Under the pieces are notes generated by a model. That model was not told the DNA's origin. It saw nothing but the letters and a program-made list of their open reading frames with translations, and did not search any database. Source: Pseudomonadota bacterium (GTDB lineage: Bacteria; Pseudomonadota; Gammaproteobacteria; Burkholderiales; Burkholderiaceae_C). From it: a DNA stretch of 17,513 nucleotides. Location of the stretch: positions 1-17,513 of the forward strand of contig JAUPTP010000004.1 of the NCBI GenBank assembly GCA_030918015.1, read 5' to 3'. Of this stretch, positions 1-11,604 are shown in pieces (the stretch's first letter is position 1; each line of letters begins with the position of its first letter). The position numbers and the translations under genes are program-made.

Positions 1-4255
<4,255 letters not shown>

Positions 4256-4293
4256 GGCGCACTCCTAGGAATGACAATAGGGAAAACCGTGCG

Positions 4294-4322
4294 AATCTAC
4301 CGCAGCGGCCTCGCCCCCTCAA
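4294..4322 (-). promoter_or_regulatory. Candidate sigma70 promoter for gltB
   Basis: On the minus strand a TTGAGG (-35, 4317-4322) and a TAGATT (-10, 4294-4299) are separated by exactly 17 bases. Each hexamer matches the consensus at 4 of 6 positions. Transcription would begin near 4286-4288, about 30 bases upstream of the gltB ATG, leaving room for the AGGAG ribosome site. The match is weak. It is preferred only because spacing and position fit and because the RAYT gene upstream is unlikely to supply the main gltB transcript. Confidence 0.3.
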
Positions 4323-4329
4323 GAAAAAA

Positions 4330-4343
4330 CAAATGGGGTCAGA
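4330..4343 (+). repeat. REP-like motif, copy 1 (downstream of RAYT)
   Basis: The 14-base string CAAATGGGGTCAGA lies about 100 bases beyond the stop codon of the RAYT gene, in the gltB leader. It matches the second copy at 4379-4392 at 13 of 14 positions. GGGGTCAGA/GGGGACAGA-type strings are, to my knowledge, often seen next to RAYT genes in proteobacteria and may be part of the DNA the transposase recognises. No clear hairpin like that of enterobacterial REP elements was found around this copy. Confidence 0.5.
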
Positions 4344-4378
4344 CTCTTGGCCATCGAACCCAGCGAAACATGCCCAAT

Positions 4379-4392
4379 CAAATGGGGACAGA
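4379..4392 (+). repeat. REP-like motif, copy 2 (downstream of RAYT)
   Basis: CAAATGGGGACAGA repeats copy 1 in the same orientation, starting 49 bases later, with a single T-to-A difference. It sits about 50 bases beyond the RAYT stop codon. Both copies lie on the 3' side of the transposase gene only. I found no matching string in the 132 bases upstream of the transposase start. Confidence 0.5.
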
Positions 4393-4440
4393 TCAAATGC
4401 GCTGCCGGCCTTCAGGCGCACCAGCGTGGCGCACGGCCGC

Positions 4441-5154
4441 TCAAGAGACCACCGGCTCGCCTGACTTCGGTGCGCGGGCGGGGCGACCTCGGGGGCGGGG
4501 CGCCATCGGGCGCTCGCAGGAGGCGCGCAGTTCTGCAAGAAACGCGCCAGATCCGAGCGCCCAGCCCTTGATCGCGCTCTCGGTCTGCTGACGGACCTCC
4601 TCCGGCGTCAGCGGGTCGTCGAGCAGGCGCTGCCAGGCCAGCTCCCGCTCGAACGGCGTGTTGCCGAGCCGCCAGTAGCAGGCATGCGCGGTGACCAGCG
4701 CATCGCGCCGGCGGCCCAGGTGATGCATCGCGCTGGACCAGGGATAGTCGGCGGCCGGGAGCGACGGCATCAGGCGCCACGGGTTCTGCTCGATGTAGCG
4801 CATGCAGGCCAGCAGATGGGGCCCGTCCTGGACCACCGTGGCCCGGAAGCGCCCGTCCCACAGGGTGCCGATGCGGTCATGGCGGCGGTTGAAGGCCGCG
4901 ACATAGCGCCGCCCGATCGCCTGCAGCATCTTGCTGAGCGCCTCCGCCGTGGGCGGCGTGACCAGCAGATGGAGGTGATCGCTCATCAGCACATAGGCGT
5001 GCACCGCCACCCGATGCAGCGCGGCCGACTCGCGCAGCGCATGCAGATAGGCGATGCGGTCCTCGTCGTCGAGGAAGATCGGCTGGCGGTTGTGGCCACG
5101 CTGGATGACGTGGTGAGCGAGACCGGCGATGGCAAGGCGAGGCAGTCGGGCCAT
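4441..5154 (-). CDS. REP-associated tyrosine transposase (RAYT), HUH/Y1 family
   Basis: This 237-residue protein is a single-strand DNA transposase of the IS200/IS605-related Y1 superfamily, RAYT branch, which acts on REP-like sequences. It starts [20 protein letters not shown], a typical RAYT opening. The HUH metal-binding motif is DHLHLLV (His60, His62) and the likely nucleophile is Tyr84 in GRRYVAAFN. Family blocks GTLWDGRF (96-103) and RYIEQNPWR (119-127) follow, then YPWSS and a C-terminal helix block ending [11 protein letters not shown]. The length is normal and there is no frameshift, so it looks intact. The start at 5154 is chosen because family similarity begins there; upstream in-frame codons to 5250 look non-coding. 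Only a weak ribosome site is visible. It is divergent from cysK. Unlike an insertion sequence it has no visible terminal inverted repeats, so it is probably a domesticated single-copy gene. Confidence 0.93.
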   Translation of the reverse strand: MARLPRLAIAGLAHHVIQRGHNRQPIFLDDEDRIAYLHALRESAALHRVAVHAYVLMSDHLHLLVTPPTAEALSKMLQAIGRRYVAAFNRRHDRIGTLWDGRFRATVVQDGPHLLACMRYIEQNPWRLMPSLPAADYPWSSAMHHLGRRRDALVTAHACYWRLGNTPFERELAWQRLLDDPLTPEEVRQQTESAIKGWALGSGAFLAELRASCERPMAPRPRGRPARAPKSGEPVVS

Positions 5155-5286
5155 GGGCAAAGGATGGTGCGGGGCTGCGGGCGGGCGGGTCCGGCGCTGA
5201 CGATGACACTGTCGATGGGCCAGAATGCAGATTCTCCACCCGCTTCCCATCTGTCACGTTCTCGTACCAGGGCAAGGAAACACGAC
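5155..5286. other. Divergent intergenic region between RAYT gene and cysK
   Basis: These 132 bases must hold the 5' signals of both the RAYT gene (minus) and cysK (plus). The only clear element is AAGGA at 5274-5278, eight bases before the cysK ATG. I see no convincing sigma70 hexamer pair on either strand and no second copy of the REP-like motif. Confidence 0.5.
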
Positions 5287-6210
5287 ATGAAAGCTGACAA
5301 CGTTCTCGCCACGATCGGCCGCACGCCGCACATCCGCGTCAACCGCCTGTTCGGCGCGGGCCACGAGGTCTGGATCAAGTCCGAGCGCGGCAATCCGGGC
5401 GGCTCGATCAAGGACCGCATCGCGCTGGCGATGATCGAGGACGCCGAGGCCAGCGGCGCGCTGCTGCCCGGCGGCACCATCGTCGAGCCGACCTCGGGCA
5501 ACACCGGCGTCGGCCTGGCGATGGTGGCCGCGGTCAAGGGCTACCCGCTGGTGCTGGTGATGCCCGAGAGCATGAGCATCGAGCGCCGCCGCCTGATGCT
5601 GGCCTATGGCGCCAAGTTCGTGCTGACGCCGCGCGAGAAGGGCATGAAGGGCGCGATCGAAAAGGCGCAGGAGCTGGTCGCGGCCACGCCCGGCGCCTGG
5701 ATGCCGCAGCAGTTCGAGAATCCGGCCAATGTCGCGGCGCATGTGCGCACCACGGCGCAGGAGATCCTGGCCGATTTTCCCGAGGGCCTGGACGTCTTGA
5801 TCACCGGCGTGGGCACCGGCGGCCACCTGTCGGGCTGCGCGCAGGTGCTCAAGGCGGCCTGGCCGAACCTGAAGGTGTTCGCGGTCGAGCCGGCGGCCTC
5901 GCCGGTCATCAGCGGCGGCGCGCCCGCGCCGCACCCGATCCAGGGCATCGGCGCCGGCTTCGTGCCGAAGAACCTGCACACCGATCTGCTCGACGGCGTG
6001 ATCCAGGTCGAGGCCGAGGCCGCACGCGAGATGGCCCGCCGCAGCGCCCGCGAGGAAGGTCTGCTGGTGGGCATCTCCAGCGGCGCCACGCTGGCGGCCA
6101 TCGCCCAGAAGCTGGCCGAGCTGCCGGCGGGCAGCCGCGTGCTCGGCTTCAACTACGACACCGGCGAGCGCTATCTGTCGATCGAGGGCTTCCTGCCGGT
6201 CGAGGGCTGA
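5287..6210 (+). CDS. cysK: O-acetylserine sulfhydrylase (cysteine synthase, CysK type)
   Basis: A 307-residue PLP enzyme of fold type II that makes L-cysteine from O-acetyl-L-serine and sulfide in the cytoplasm. Lys42 in [11 protein letters not shown] is the expected Schiff-base lysine. [12 protein letters not shown] is the substrate-binding asparagine loop. [10 protein letters not shown] binds the cofactor phosphate, and the block [20 protein letters not shown] plus LVGISSGA near the C-terminus are typical of CysK rather than CysM. The ATG is supported by AAGGA eight bases upstream. It ends in a TGA only 7 bases from the stop codon of convergent aroB. I name it cysK from these motifs, but automated annotation may call it cysM; the bacterial A/B split cannot be settled by eye. 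A cystathionine beta-synthase role is unlikely because there are no CBS domains. Confidence 0.9.
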   Translation: MKADNVLATIGRTPHIRVNRLFGAGHEVWIKSERGNPGGSIKDRIALAMIEDAEASGALLPGGTIVEPTSGNTGVGLAMVAAVKGYPLVLVMPESMSIERRRLMLAYGAKFVLTPREKGMKGAIEKAQELVAATPGAWMPQQFENPANVAAHVRTTAQEILADFPEGLDVLITGVGTGGHLSGCAQVLKAAWPNLKVFAVEPAASPVISGGAPAPHPIQGIGAGFVPKNLHTDLLDGVIQVEAEAAREMARRSAREEGLLVGISSGATLAAIAQKLAELPAGSRVLGFNYDTGERYLSIEGFLPVEG

Positions 6211-6217
6211 GGCCGCG

Positions 6218-7339
6218 TCAGGCGGCGCAGTGCGCCGCCAGCACCTCGCGCACCAGCGCCTCGGGCGCGCCCTGCATGCGGGCACTGCCCAGGCGGTCGA
6301 TGACGACGAAGCGGATCTCGCCGCCCTCGGACTTCTTGTCGATCTGCATCAGCTGCAGGTAGCGCTCCGCCCCCAGGGCCGGGCCGACCACCGGCAGGCC
6401 GGCGCGCTCGCACAGCACCCGCACCCGCGCGACGAACTCGGCCGGCATCAGGCCGAGCCGCGCCGACAGGTCGGCGGCCATGACCATGCCGCAGCCGACC
6501 GCCTCGCCGTGCAGCCATTCGCCGTAGCCCAGGCCCGCCTCGATCGCGTGGCCGAAGGTGTGGCCGAAGTTCAGAACAGCGCGCAGGCCGCTCTCGCGCT
6601 CGTCGCAGCCGACCACCTGCGCCTTGATCTCGCAGGAGCGCTTCACCGCCTGCGCCAGCGCCGCCTTGTCGCGCGCGCGCAGCCGCTCGATGTGGGTCTC
6701 GATCCAGGCGAGGAAGTCGACGTCGGCGATCGGGCCGTACTTGATGACCTCGGCCAGTCCCGCCGAGAGCTCGCGCTCGGGCAGCGTGTCGAGCGTGTCG
6801 AGGTCGCAGATGACGCGCACCGGCTGGTAGAACGCGCCGATCATGTTCTTGCCCAGCGGGTGGTTGATCGCGGTCTTGCCGCCGACCGACGAGTCGACCT
6901 GCGACAGCAGCGTCGTGGGCACCTGCACGAAGGGCACGCCGCGCATGTAGCAGGCCGCGGCGAAGCCGGTCATGTCGCCGACCACGCCGCCGCCCAGCGC
7001 GAACAGCACCGTCCTGCGGTCGCAGGTGGCGCCCAGCAGCGCGTCGTAGATGCGCTCGAGCGTCGCGACGTCCTTGAAGGCCTCGCCGTCGGGCAGCTCG
7101 ACCGTCAGCACCCGCGCGTAGTGCGGCGCCAGCGCCGCCTGCAGCCGGGCGGCGTACAGCGGCCCGACGGTGGTGTTGGTGACGATCATCGCGGTCTGCG
7201 CCTTGGGCAGGCCGGTCCAGGCTGCGGGATCGTCCAGCAGGCCGGTGCCGATCAGGATGTCGTAGCTGCGCTCGCCCAGCTCGACGCGGACGGTCTCGCG
7301 GATCGGGGCGACGGAAGAGGCGGAGGTCGGCATCGTCAT
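6218..7339 (-). CDS. aroB: 3-dehydroquinate synthase
   Basis: This enzyme cyclises DAHP to 3-dehydroquinate, the second step of the shikimate pathway, using NAD and a divalent metal in the cytoplasm. The 373-residue product carries DGEAFK (84-89) and the NAD-binding GGGVVGD (116-122). It also has [13 protein letters not shown] (147-159) and the metal ligands Glu197 ([12 protein letters not shown]), His260 (NFGHTFGH) and His277 (WLHGEAV). Family length is usually 355-370. ATG 7339 is chosen because it lies just beyond the aroK stop (7371), but ATG 7333, two codons later, is equally possible since neither has a clear ribosome site. The longest open frame begins at 7399 inside aroK and is less likely. 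It is the last gene of the pil-aro cluster. Confidence 0.96.
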   Translation of the reverse strand: MTMPTSASSVAPIRETVRVELGERSYDILIGTGLLDDPAAWTGLPKAQTAMIVTNTTVGPLYAARLQAALAPHYARVLTVELPDGEAFKDVATLERIYDALLGATCDRRTVLFALGGGVVGDMTGFAAACYMRGVPFVQVPTTLLSQVDSSVGGKTAINHPLGKNMIGAFYQPVRVICDLDTLDTLPERELSAGLAEVIKYGPIADVDFLAWIETHIERLRARDKAALAQAVKRSCEIKAQVVGCDERESGLRAVLNFGHTFGHAIEAGLGYGEWLHGEAVGCGMVMAADLSARLGLMPAEFVARVRVLCERAGLPVVGPALGAERYLQLMQIDKKSEGGEIRFVVIDRLGSARMQGAPEALVREVLAAHCAA

Positions 7340-7370
7340 GGCAAGGGCGGAGGCAACGGGGACGGGGAAG

Positions 7371-7988
7371 TCAGCGGCAGGCGCGCGCGAGGGTCGCACC
7401 GGGCAGAGGCCGGTCCGTGTCCGGCACCACCCCCGCCAGCTCGAGCTGCATCAGGATCATGTTGACCAGCGTCGGCACCGAGGGGCGACCGGTCTCGATG
7501 ATGAAGTGCGATGTCTCGCGGTAGAGCGCATCGCGGGCGCGGTAGAGCTCGCGCAGCTTGCGCAGCGGGTCGGCCACCTGCAGCAGCGGGCGCTGGGTGT
7601 CGTGGCGCAGCCGGCGAAACAGCTCCTCCGGCGTGGCGCGCAGGTACAGCACCACCGAATGCTCGCGCAGCGCCTGGCGGTTGACCTCGCGCAGCACCGA
7701 GCCGCCGCCGGTGGCCAGCACGATCGGCGGGCGGATCTGCACCAGCTCGGCGATCACCTGCTGCTCGAGATCGCGGAAGGTCTGCTCGCCCTCGCGCTCG
7801 AAGTAGGCGCGGATCGACATGCCGATGCGATGCTCGATCTCGACATCGGCGTCGACGAAGCGCCAGCCCAGGGCGGCGGCGAGATGCCGCCCGGCGGTGG
7901 ACTTGCCGGCGCCGGGCATGGCGACGAGGCTGACGGAGGAGCCGGGGCGGACGCGGGGGTCGCCCCCGTCGGACGAGGTGGAAGACAC
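7371..7988 (-). CDS. aroK: Shikimate kinase
   Basis: It phosphorylates shikimate at the 3-hydroxyl using ATP, the fifth step of the shikimate pathway. The product carries the Walker A loop AMPGAGKST (23-31) and the FVDADVEIE block with Asp46/Asp48. Next come [11 protein letters not shown] (65-75), the shikimate-binding ATGGGS (92-97), the LID RPLL (133-136) and LYRETS (155-160). The first Walker A residue is Ala rather than the common Gly, which the [AG]xxxxGK[ST] pattern permits. No ATG lies upstream of the P-loop in a usable place. The only ATG nearby (within AMPGAG) would cut off the first beta strand. I therefore choose GTG 7988, giving 205 residues, without a good ribosome site. It lies 134 bases after pilQ, across a strong inverted repeat, and 31 bases before aroB. 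Confidence 0.94.
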   Translation of the reverse strand: MSSTSSDGGDPRVRPGSSVSLVAMPGAGKSTAGRHLAAALGWRFVDADVEIEHRIGMSIRAYFEREGEQTFRDLEQQVIAELVQIRPPIVLATGGGSVLREVNRQALREHSVVLYLRATPEELFRRLRHDTQRPLLQVADPLRKLRELYRARDALYRETSHFIIETGRPSVPTLVNMILMQLELAGVVPDTDRPLPGATLARACR

Positions 7989-8030
7989 GCGGGCGGGGGA
8001 GGAAGTCGGACAGGTCGGGAGAGACGCGAA

Positions 8031-8059
8031 CGGCGCCGGAACGCAGGGTTCCGGCGCCG
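8031..8059 (-). terminator. Perfect 12-bp inverted repeat between pilQ and aroK (attenuator-like hairpin)
   Basis: CGGCGCCGGAAC (8031-8042) and GTTCCGGCGCCG (8048-8059) are perfect reverse complements around a 5-base loop. In the pil-aro transcript this would form a very stable hairpin about 63 bases after the pilQ stop and 43 bases before the aroK start. No run of T follows on either strand, so it is not a classic intrinsic terminator. It may instead cause partial termination, block 3' exonuclease to stabilise the pil message, or mark an RNA processing point that sets the ratio of PilQ to AroK. Confidence 0.5.
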
Positions 8060-8122
8060 TCAGGGCCTCGAGTCTACCGCGCCGCCGCCGCGCGGCGCAT
8101 GTGCGCGTGCGGCGCGAGCGCC

Positions 8123-10288
8123 TCAGCGCGACGGGGCGTTGCGGTCGGTGATGACCTTCGGGGTCAGGAAGACCAGCAGTTCGGTCTTGCTGGTCGAGCG
8201 GGTCTTGTTGCGGAACAGCGCGCCCAGGTAGGGAATGTCGCCCAGCACCGGCACCTTGTTGGTGGCCTCCGTCTCGTCGACCTGGAAGATGCCGCCGATC
8301 ACGACCGTGCCGCCATTCTCGACCAGCACCTGGGTCTTCACATGCTTGGTGTTGATCGCGTAGCCCGCCGAGGTCACCTGGCCGACGCTGTCCTTGTTGA
8401 CGTCGACGTCCAGGATGATGCTGCCCTCGGGCGTGATCTGCGGGGTGACCTCGAGCTTGAGGTTGGCCTTGCGGAACTGGATCGAGGTGGCGCCGCTGGA
8501 GGTGGCCGACTGGTAGGGCAGCTCGGTGCCCTGCTCGATCAGCGCCTTGACCTGGTCGGCGGTGATCACGCGCGGGCTCGACACCAGCTTGCCGCGGCCC
8601 TCGGCCTCGAGGGCCGACAGCTCCAGGTTCAGCAGCCGCCCGGCGCCGGCGCCGAACAGCGACAGCGCGAAGGTCGCCGCCGACGAGCCACCGAAGGCGC
8701 TGGCGCTGGTGTTGGCCGCCAGATTGACGAACTGCGTGTCCGAGTAGGCCGAGGTCGCCAAGCCATTGCCAACAGTCGACCCCAGCGAGGTGTAGTTGCC
8801 CGCCACCGCCACGCCGGTGGTGCTGGTCGTGCCGTTCGTGCCGAGCTTGACGCCCAGCGAGCGGCCGAAGGTGTCCTCGGCCTCGACGATGCGCGCCTCG
8901 ATCATCACCTGCCGCACCGGGATGTCGATGCGCGAGATCATCTGCCCGACCTCTTCCAGCTTGGCCGGGATGTCGGTGACGAAGAGCTGGTTGGTGCGGG
9001 CCTCCGAGATCACGGAACCCCGCTTGGACAGCAGTCGGGTCGCCGAGGTGCTGGCGCCGGACGCCGCCGTGGAGGTCGACTGCTGGCCCGACAGGCTCTT
9101 GGCGATGTCCTCGGCCTTGGTGTAGTTGAGCTGGAAGGACTGCGTGCGCATCGGCTCCAGATCCGCCACCTGGGCCTTGGCCTCGAGCTCGGACTTCTCC
9201 TTGGCGGCCAGTTCGTCCTTCGGCGCGACCCACAGCACGTTGCCGGTCTTCTTCACGCCCAGGCCCTTGGCCTGCATGATGATGTCGAGCGCCTGATCCC
9301 AGGGCACGTCCTTCAGCCGCAGCGTGACGTTGCCGGTCACGGTGTCGCTGGTGACGATGTTGAAGTTGGTGAAGTCGGCGATCACCTGCAGCAGCGCACG
9401 CACCTCGATGCTCTGGAAGTTCAGCGACAGCTTGTCGCCGCCGAAGCCCGGACCGGCGGTGAGCTTCTGCGGATCGACCTTGACCGGCCGGACCTCGAGC
9501 ACGAACTGGTTGTCGCTCTGGTAGGCGCTGTGCTCCCAGTTGCCGCGCGGCTCGATCGTCATGCGCACCCGGTCACCGACCTGGGTCGTCGAGACGGCCT
9601 GCACCGGCGTGCCGAAATCGGTGACGTCCAGGCGCCGACGCAGCCCGTCGGGCACGTTCGAGCGCAGGAACTCGACCACCAGGTTCTGGCCCTGCTGGCG
9701 GATGTCCACGCCCACCTGGTTGCTCGGCAGATCGACGACGACGCGACCCGCACCATCCTTGCCGCGGCGGAAGTCGATGTCGCGCAGCGCCTCGGCCCGG
9801 GTGTTGCGGCTGTCGGCGAAGTGCAGCGGCTCGGCGGAGGCGCGCACGCCCGCCGGCGCCGCGGCCGGGGCGGCCGTCACCTGCACCGGATCGAGCGTGA
9901 CCACCAGGGTCTTGCCCTCGATCTCGGCCCGGTAGCGCGTGGCCTGCTTCAGGTTCAGCACCAGACGGGTGCGGTCACCGGCCTGGGCCAGCGCCACGGA
10001 GCGCAGGTTGCCCTGGTTGATCTCCTGCAGCGCACGGCCCGTGGCGTTGACCACGCCCGGCAGATCGAGCGCCACGCGGGCGGGCGACTGCAGCACGAAG
10101 CCGGCCGGCAGCGCCGCCAGCGGCTCGGCGAATTCCAGGCGGATCACCTCGCCGCCGTCCTTGACGCCGCTCGACAGCGACTGGATCGCGTTCTGCGCCC
10201 AGCCGAGCACCGGCGCGGCGGCCAGCACGGCCAGCGTCGCCAGGCGCACGCTCCAGCGGGGGATGGGGGCTTTCTCGGTCGTCTTCAT
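8123..10288 (-). CDS. pilQ: Type IV pilus secretin PilQ
   Basis: PilQ forms the outer-membrane ring through which the type IV pilus passes. The 721-residue protein has a signal peptide (basic MKTTEKAPIPRWSVR, hydrophobic core, probable cleavage after Ala31). Two AMIN-type peptidoglycan-binding regions lie at about 35-120 and 150-260. An STN/N0 domain with the conserved DVPWDQALDIIM block starts around 290, and a secretin N1 domain runs from about 365 to 460. The secretin pore domain has VPVLGDIPYLGALFR at about 679-693 near the C-terminus. Two Ser/Thr/Gly/Ala-rich low-complexity stretches (about 395-420 and 483-549) interrupt the N1 domain and the early pore domain. The ATG overlaps the pilP stop (ATGA), with AGGAG five bases upstream inside pilP. 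It is the last pil gene. Confidence 0.97.
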   Translation of the reverse strand: MKTTEKAPIPRWSVRLATLAVLAAAPVLGWAQNAIQSLSSGVKDGGEVIRLEFAEPLAALPAGFVLQSPARVALDLPGVVNATGRALQEINQGNLRSVALAQAGDRTRLVLNLKQATRYRAEIEGKTLVVTLDPVQVTAAPAAAPAGVRASAEPLHFADSRNTRAEALRDIDFRRGKDGAGRVVVDLPSNQVGVDIRQQGQNLVVEFLRSNVPDGLRRRLDVTDFGTPVQAVSTTQVGDRVRMTIEPRGNWEHSAYQSDNQFVLEVRPVKVDPQKLTAGPGFGGDKLSLNFQSIEVRALLQVIADFTNFNIVTSDTVTGNVTLRLKDVPWDQALDIIMQAKGLGVKKTGNVLWVAPKDELAAKEKSELEAKAQVADLEPMRTQSFQLNYTKAEDIAKSLSGQQSTSTAASGASTSATRLLSKRGSVISEARTNQLFVTDIPAKLEEVGQMISRIDIPVRQVMIEARIVEAEDTFGRSLGVKLGTNGTTSTTGVAVAGNYTSLGSTVGNGLATSAYSDTQFVNLAANTSASAFGGSSAATFALSLFGAGAGRLLNLELSALEAEGRGKLVSSPRVITADQVKALIEQGTELPYQSATSSGATSIQFRKANLKLEVTPQITPEGSIILDVDVNKDSVGQVTSAGYAINTKHVKTQVLVENGGTVVIGGIFQVDETEATNKVPVLGDIPYLGALFRNKTRSTSKTELLVFLTPKVITDRNAPSR

Positions 10289-10848
10289 CGCTTCTCCTGG
10301 GCCCGCTCCTGGAGGGTCAGCGTGCTCATGCGCTCGACGATTTCTCCCAGGGTGTCAGGCACGAGTTCGCGCAGGGCAATCTCGGTTTCCGTGATGTGGG
10401 TGATCCGGCCATAGTTCTGGCCCAGATAGTCACCCACCTTGACTTGATAGATCAGGTTGTCGGCCCGCAGCAGCGCGTACTGGCGGCCTCCGCGCACGAC
10501 GCTGCCCACCATGGACAGCGCATCGAGCGGATAGGCCTCGAGCGGCTCGCGGCGACGATTGACCTCTGCAGCCAGCAGCGAATTGGGCTGGCGACTCTCC
10601 TGCTTGAGGGCGCCTTGCAGCTTCTGGTTGCTGAACGGCTCCACCAGCCCGAAGGCCGAATAGGCCTGCGGATCGAACTTGCGCGGCGCCACCAGCGGCG
10701 AGACCTGCGGCCGCGCGGTGCGGCGCTGCTCCTCCATCCAGGCCCGCAGCTCCTCGTGCGGGTCCGAGCATCCGGACAGACCGCCCAGCGTCAGCAGCAC
10801 CATCGCAGCGCACAGCAGCCGCGACGCACGGGGACGAATCGTCATCAT
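10285..10848 (-). CDS. pilP: Type IV pilus assembly lipoprotein PilP
   Basis: PilP is an inner-membrane lipoprotein whose periplasmic domain joins the PilN-PilO dimer to the N0 domain of PilQ. The 187-residue product has a lipoprotein signal with lipobox LSGC, making Cys27 the lipidated residue. A flexible Pro/Arg-rich linker (about 40-70) with FGLVEPFSN follows, then a beta-sandwich domain (about 105-175) with the typical LSMVGSV and NLIYQVKVGDYLGQNYGRI blocks. The start at 10848 is supported by GGGAGG six bases upstream and gives an ATGA overlap with the pilO stop. A second ATG directly follows and is a possible alternative. Its own stop overlaps the pilQ start in the same way. Confidence 0.96.
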   Translation of the reverse strand: MMTIRPRASRLLCAAMVLLTLGGLSGCSDPHEELRAWMEEQRRTARPQVSPLVAPRKFDPQAYSAFGLVEPFSNQKLQGALKQESRQPNSLLAAEVNRRREPLEAYPLDALSMVGSVVRGGRQYALLRADNLIYQVKVGDYLGQNYGRITHITETEIALRELVPDTLGEIVERMSTLTLQERAQEKR

Positions 10849-11588
10849 GGCTGACCTCCCGCCTGGGGCGCTGCCCCCGGCTTGCCGCCCTTGGGCTGCT
10901 GGGCCTTGCGGTACTCGGCCACCTCGGCAGGATCCAGATAGCGGTAGGTTCGCGCGGTGGCCTCCATCGCCAGCACCCCATTCGCACCGGGCTGGCCGGC
11001 GGTCTGGCCGGGGGTCTGGGCCTGCGTGGTGATGACCAGGTTGTGCAGCGTGACGATGCGCGACAGGTTGGCCACGTCCGCGGCAAAGGCGCCAATGTCG
11101 TGGTAGCGGCCGGTCACGCGCAGCGCGATCGGCAGCTCGGCGTAGTAGTCGCGGATGATGACCTGCCCCGGGCGGAAAAGCTCGAACTGCAGGCCGCGAC
11201 CGAGGCCGGCCTGGTTGATGTCCGACAGCAGCGCGTCCATCTCGGCCTTGCCGGGCAGCTGGCGCTCGAGCTGGGTGACGTACTCCTGCACCTGCAGCTT
11301 CTGCTTGCGCAGCTCGTCGAGGTTGATCGCCTGCGCCAGCTTGGCCTGGTATTCGGTCTTGAGGGTGTTCTCGCGGTTGCGCTCGGCCTCGAGCTCGTCG
11401 GCCGCCGACGAGACGACGCCGAACCAGCCCAGCAGCACGACCACGACCGTCATCGCCGACCAGGCGGTCAGCTTGGGCAGCAGCGGCCACTGGCCCGGCT
11501 CGTTCGGATTGAGATTGCGGAACTGGGACGACACCTGGTCGACCAGCGTGTCGAACTCGATGTTCATGGGAATGCGGGGGGAAGCCAT
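10845..11588 (-). CDS. pilO: Type IV pilus inner-membrane protein PilO
   Basis: PilO pairs with PilN in the inner-membrane alignment complex of the pilus machine. The 247-residue product has a short cytoplasmic tail containing NPNEPGQWP, one membrane segment (about 42-61) and a coiled coil (about 62-105). A periplasmic ferredoxin-like domain (about 110-205) follows with LQFELFRPG and the RVTGRYHDIGAFAADVANL block typical of PilO. The tail after about 225 is low-complexity (Pro/Gly/Ala/Gln). ATG 11588 is taken as the start. ATG 11567 (Met8, MNIEFDTLV) is an alternative, and neither has a clear ribosome site. This is the only pil junction with a gap (16 bases) rather than an overlap. Confidence 0.95.
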   Translation of the reverse strand: MASPRIPMNIEFDTLVDQVSSQFRNLNPNEPGQWPLLPKLTAWSAMTVVVVLLGWFGVVSSAADELEAERNRENTLKTEYQAKLAQAINLDELRKQKLQVQEYVTQLERQLPGKAEMDALLSDINQAGLGRGLQFELFRPGQVIIRDYYAELPIALRVTGRYHDIGAFAADVANLSRIVTLHNLVITTQAQTPGQTAGQPGANGVLAMEATARTYRYLDPAEVAEYRKAQQPKGGKPGAAPQAGGQP

Positions 11589-11604
11589 GGTCGGATCGCT
11601 CGCG

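Noticed and set aside
4441..5250. Longer start for the RAYT protein at 5250
   Set aside because: The extra 32 residues are Arg/Pro/His-rich and do not resemble the family, which starts near MARLPR at 5154.
4294..5286. Complete insertion sequence bounded by terminal inverted repeats around the transposase
   Set aside because: No matching inverted repeats or target-site duplication were found on the two sides, and the protein belongs to the RAYT branch, which is usually single copy.
6211..6226. Small GCCGC...GCGGC hairpin at the cysK/aroB convergence as a terminator
   Set aside because: Only about five base pairs, it overlaps the aroB stop codon and end, and has no T-run on either strand.
8099..10414. 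A 771-codon plus-strand open frame antisense to pilQ
   Set aside because: Its composition is the same Arg/His/Leu/Asp-rich shadow type, while the opposite strand encodes a complete PilQ with signal peptide and secretin signature.
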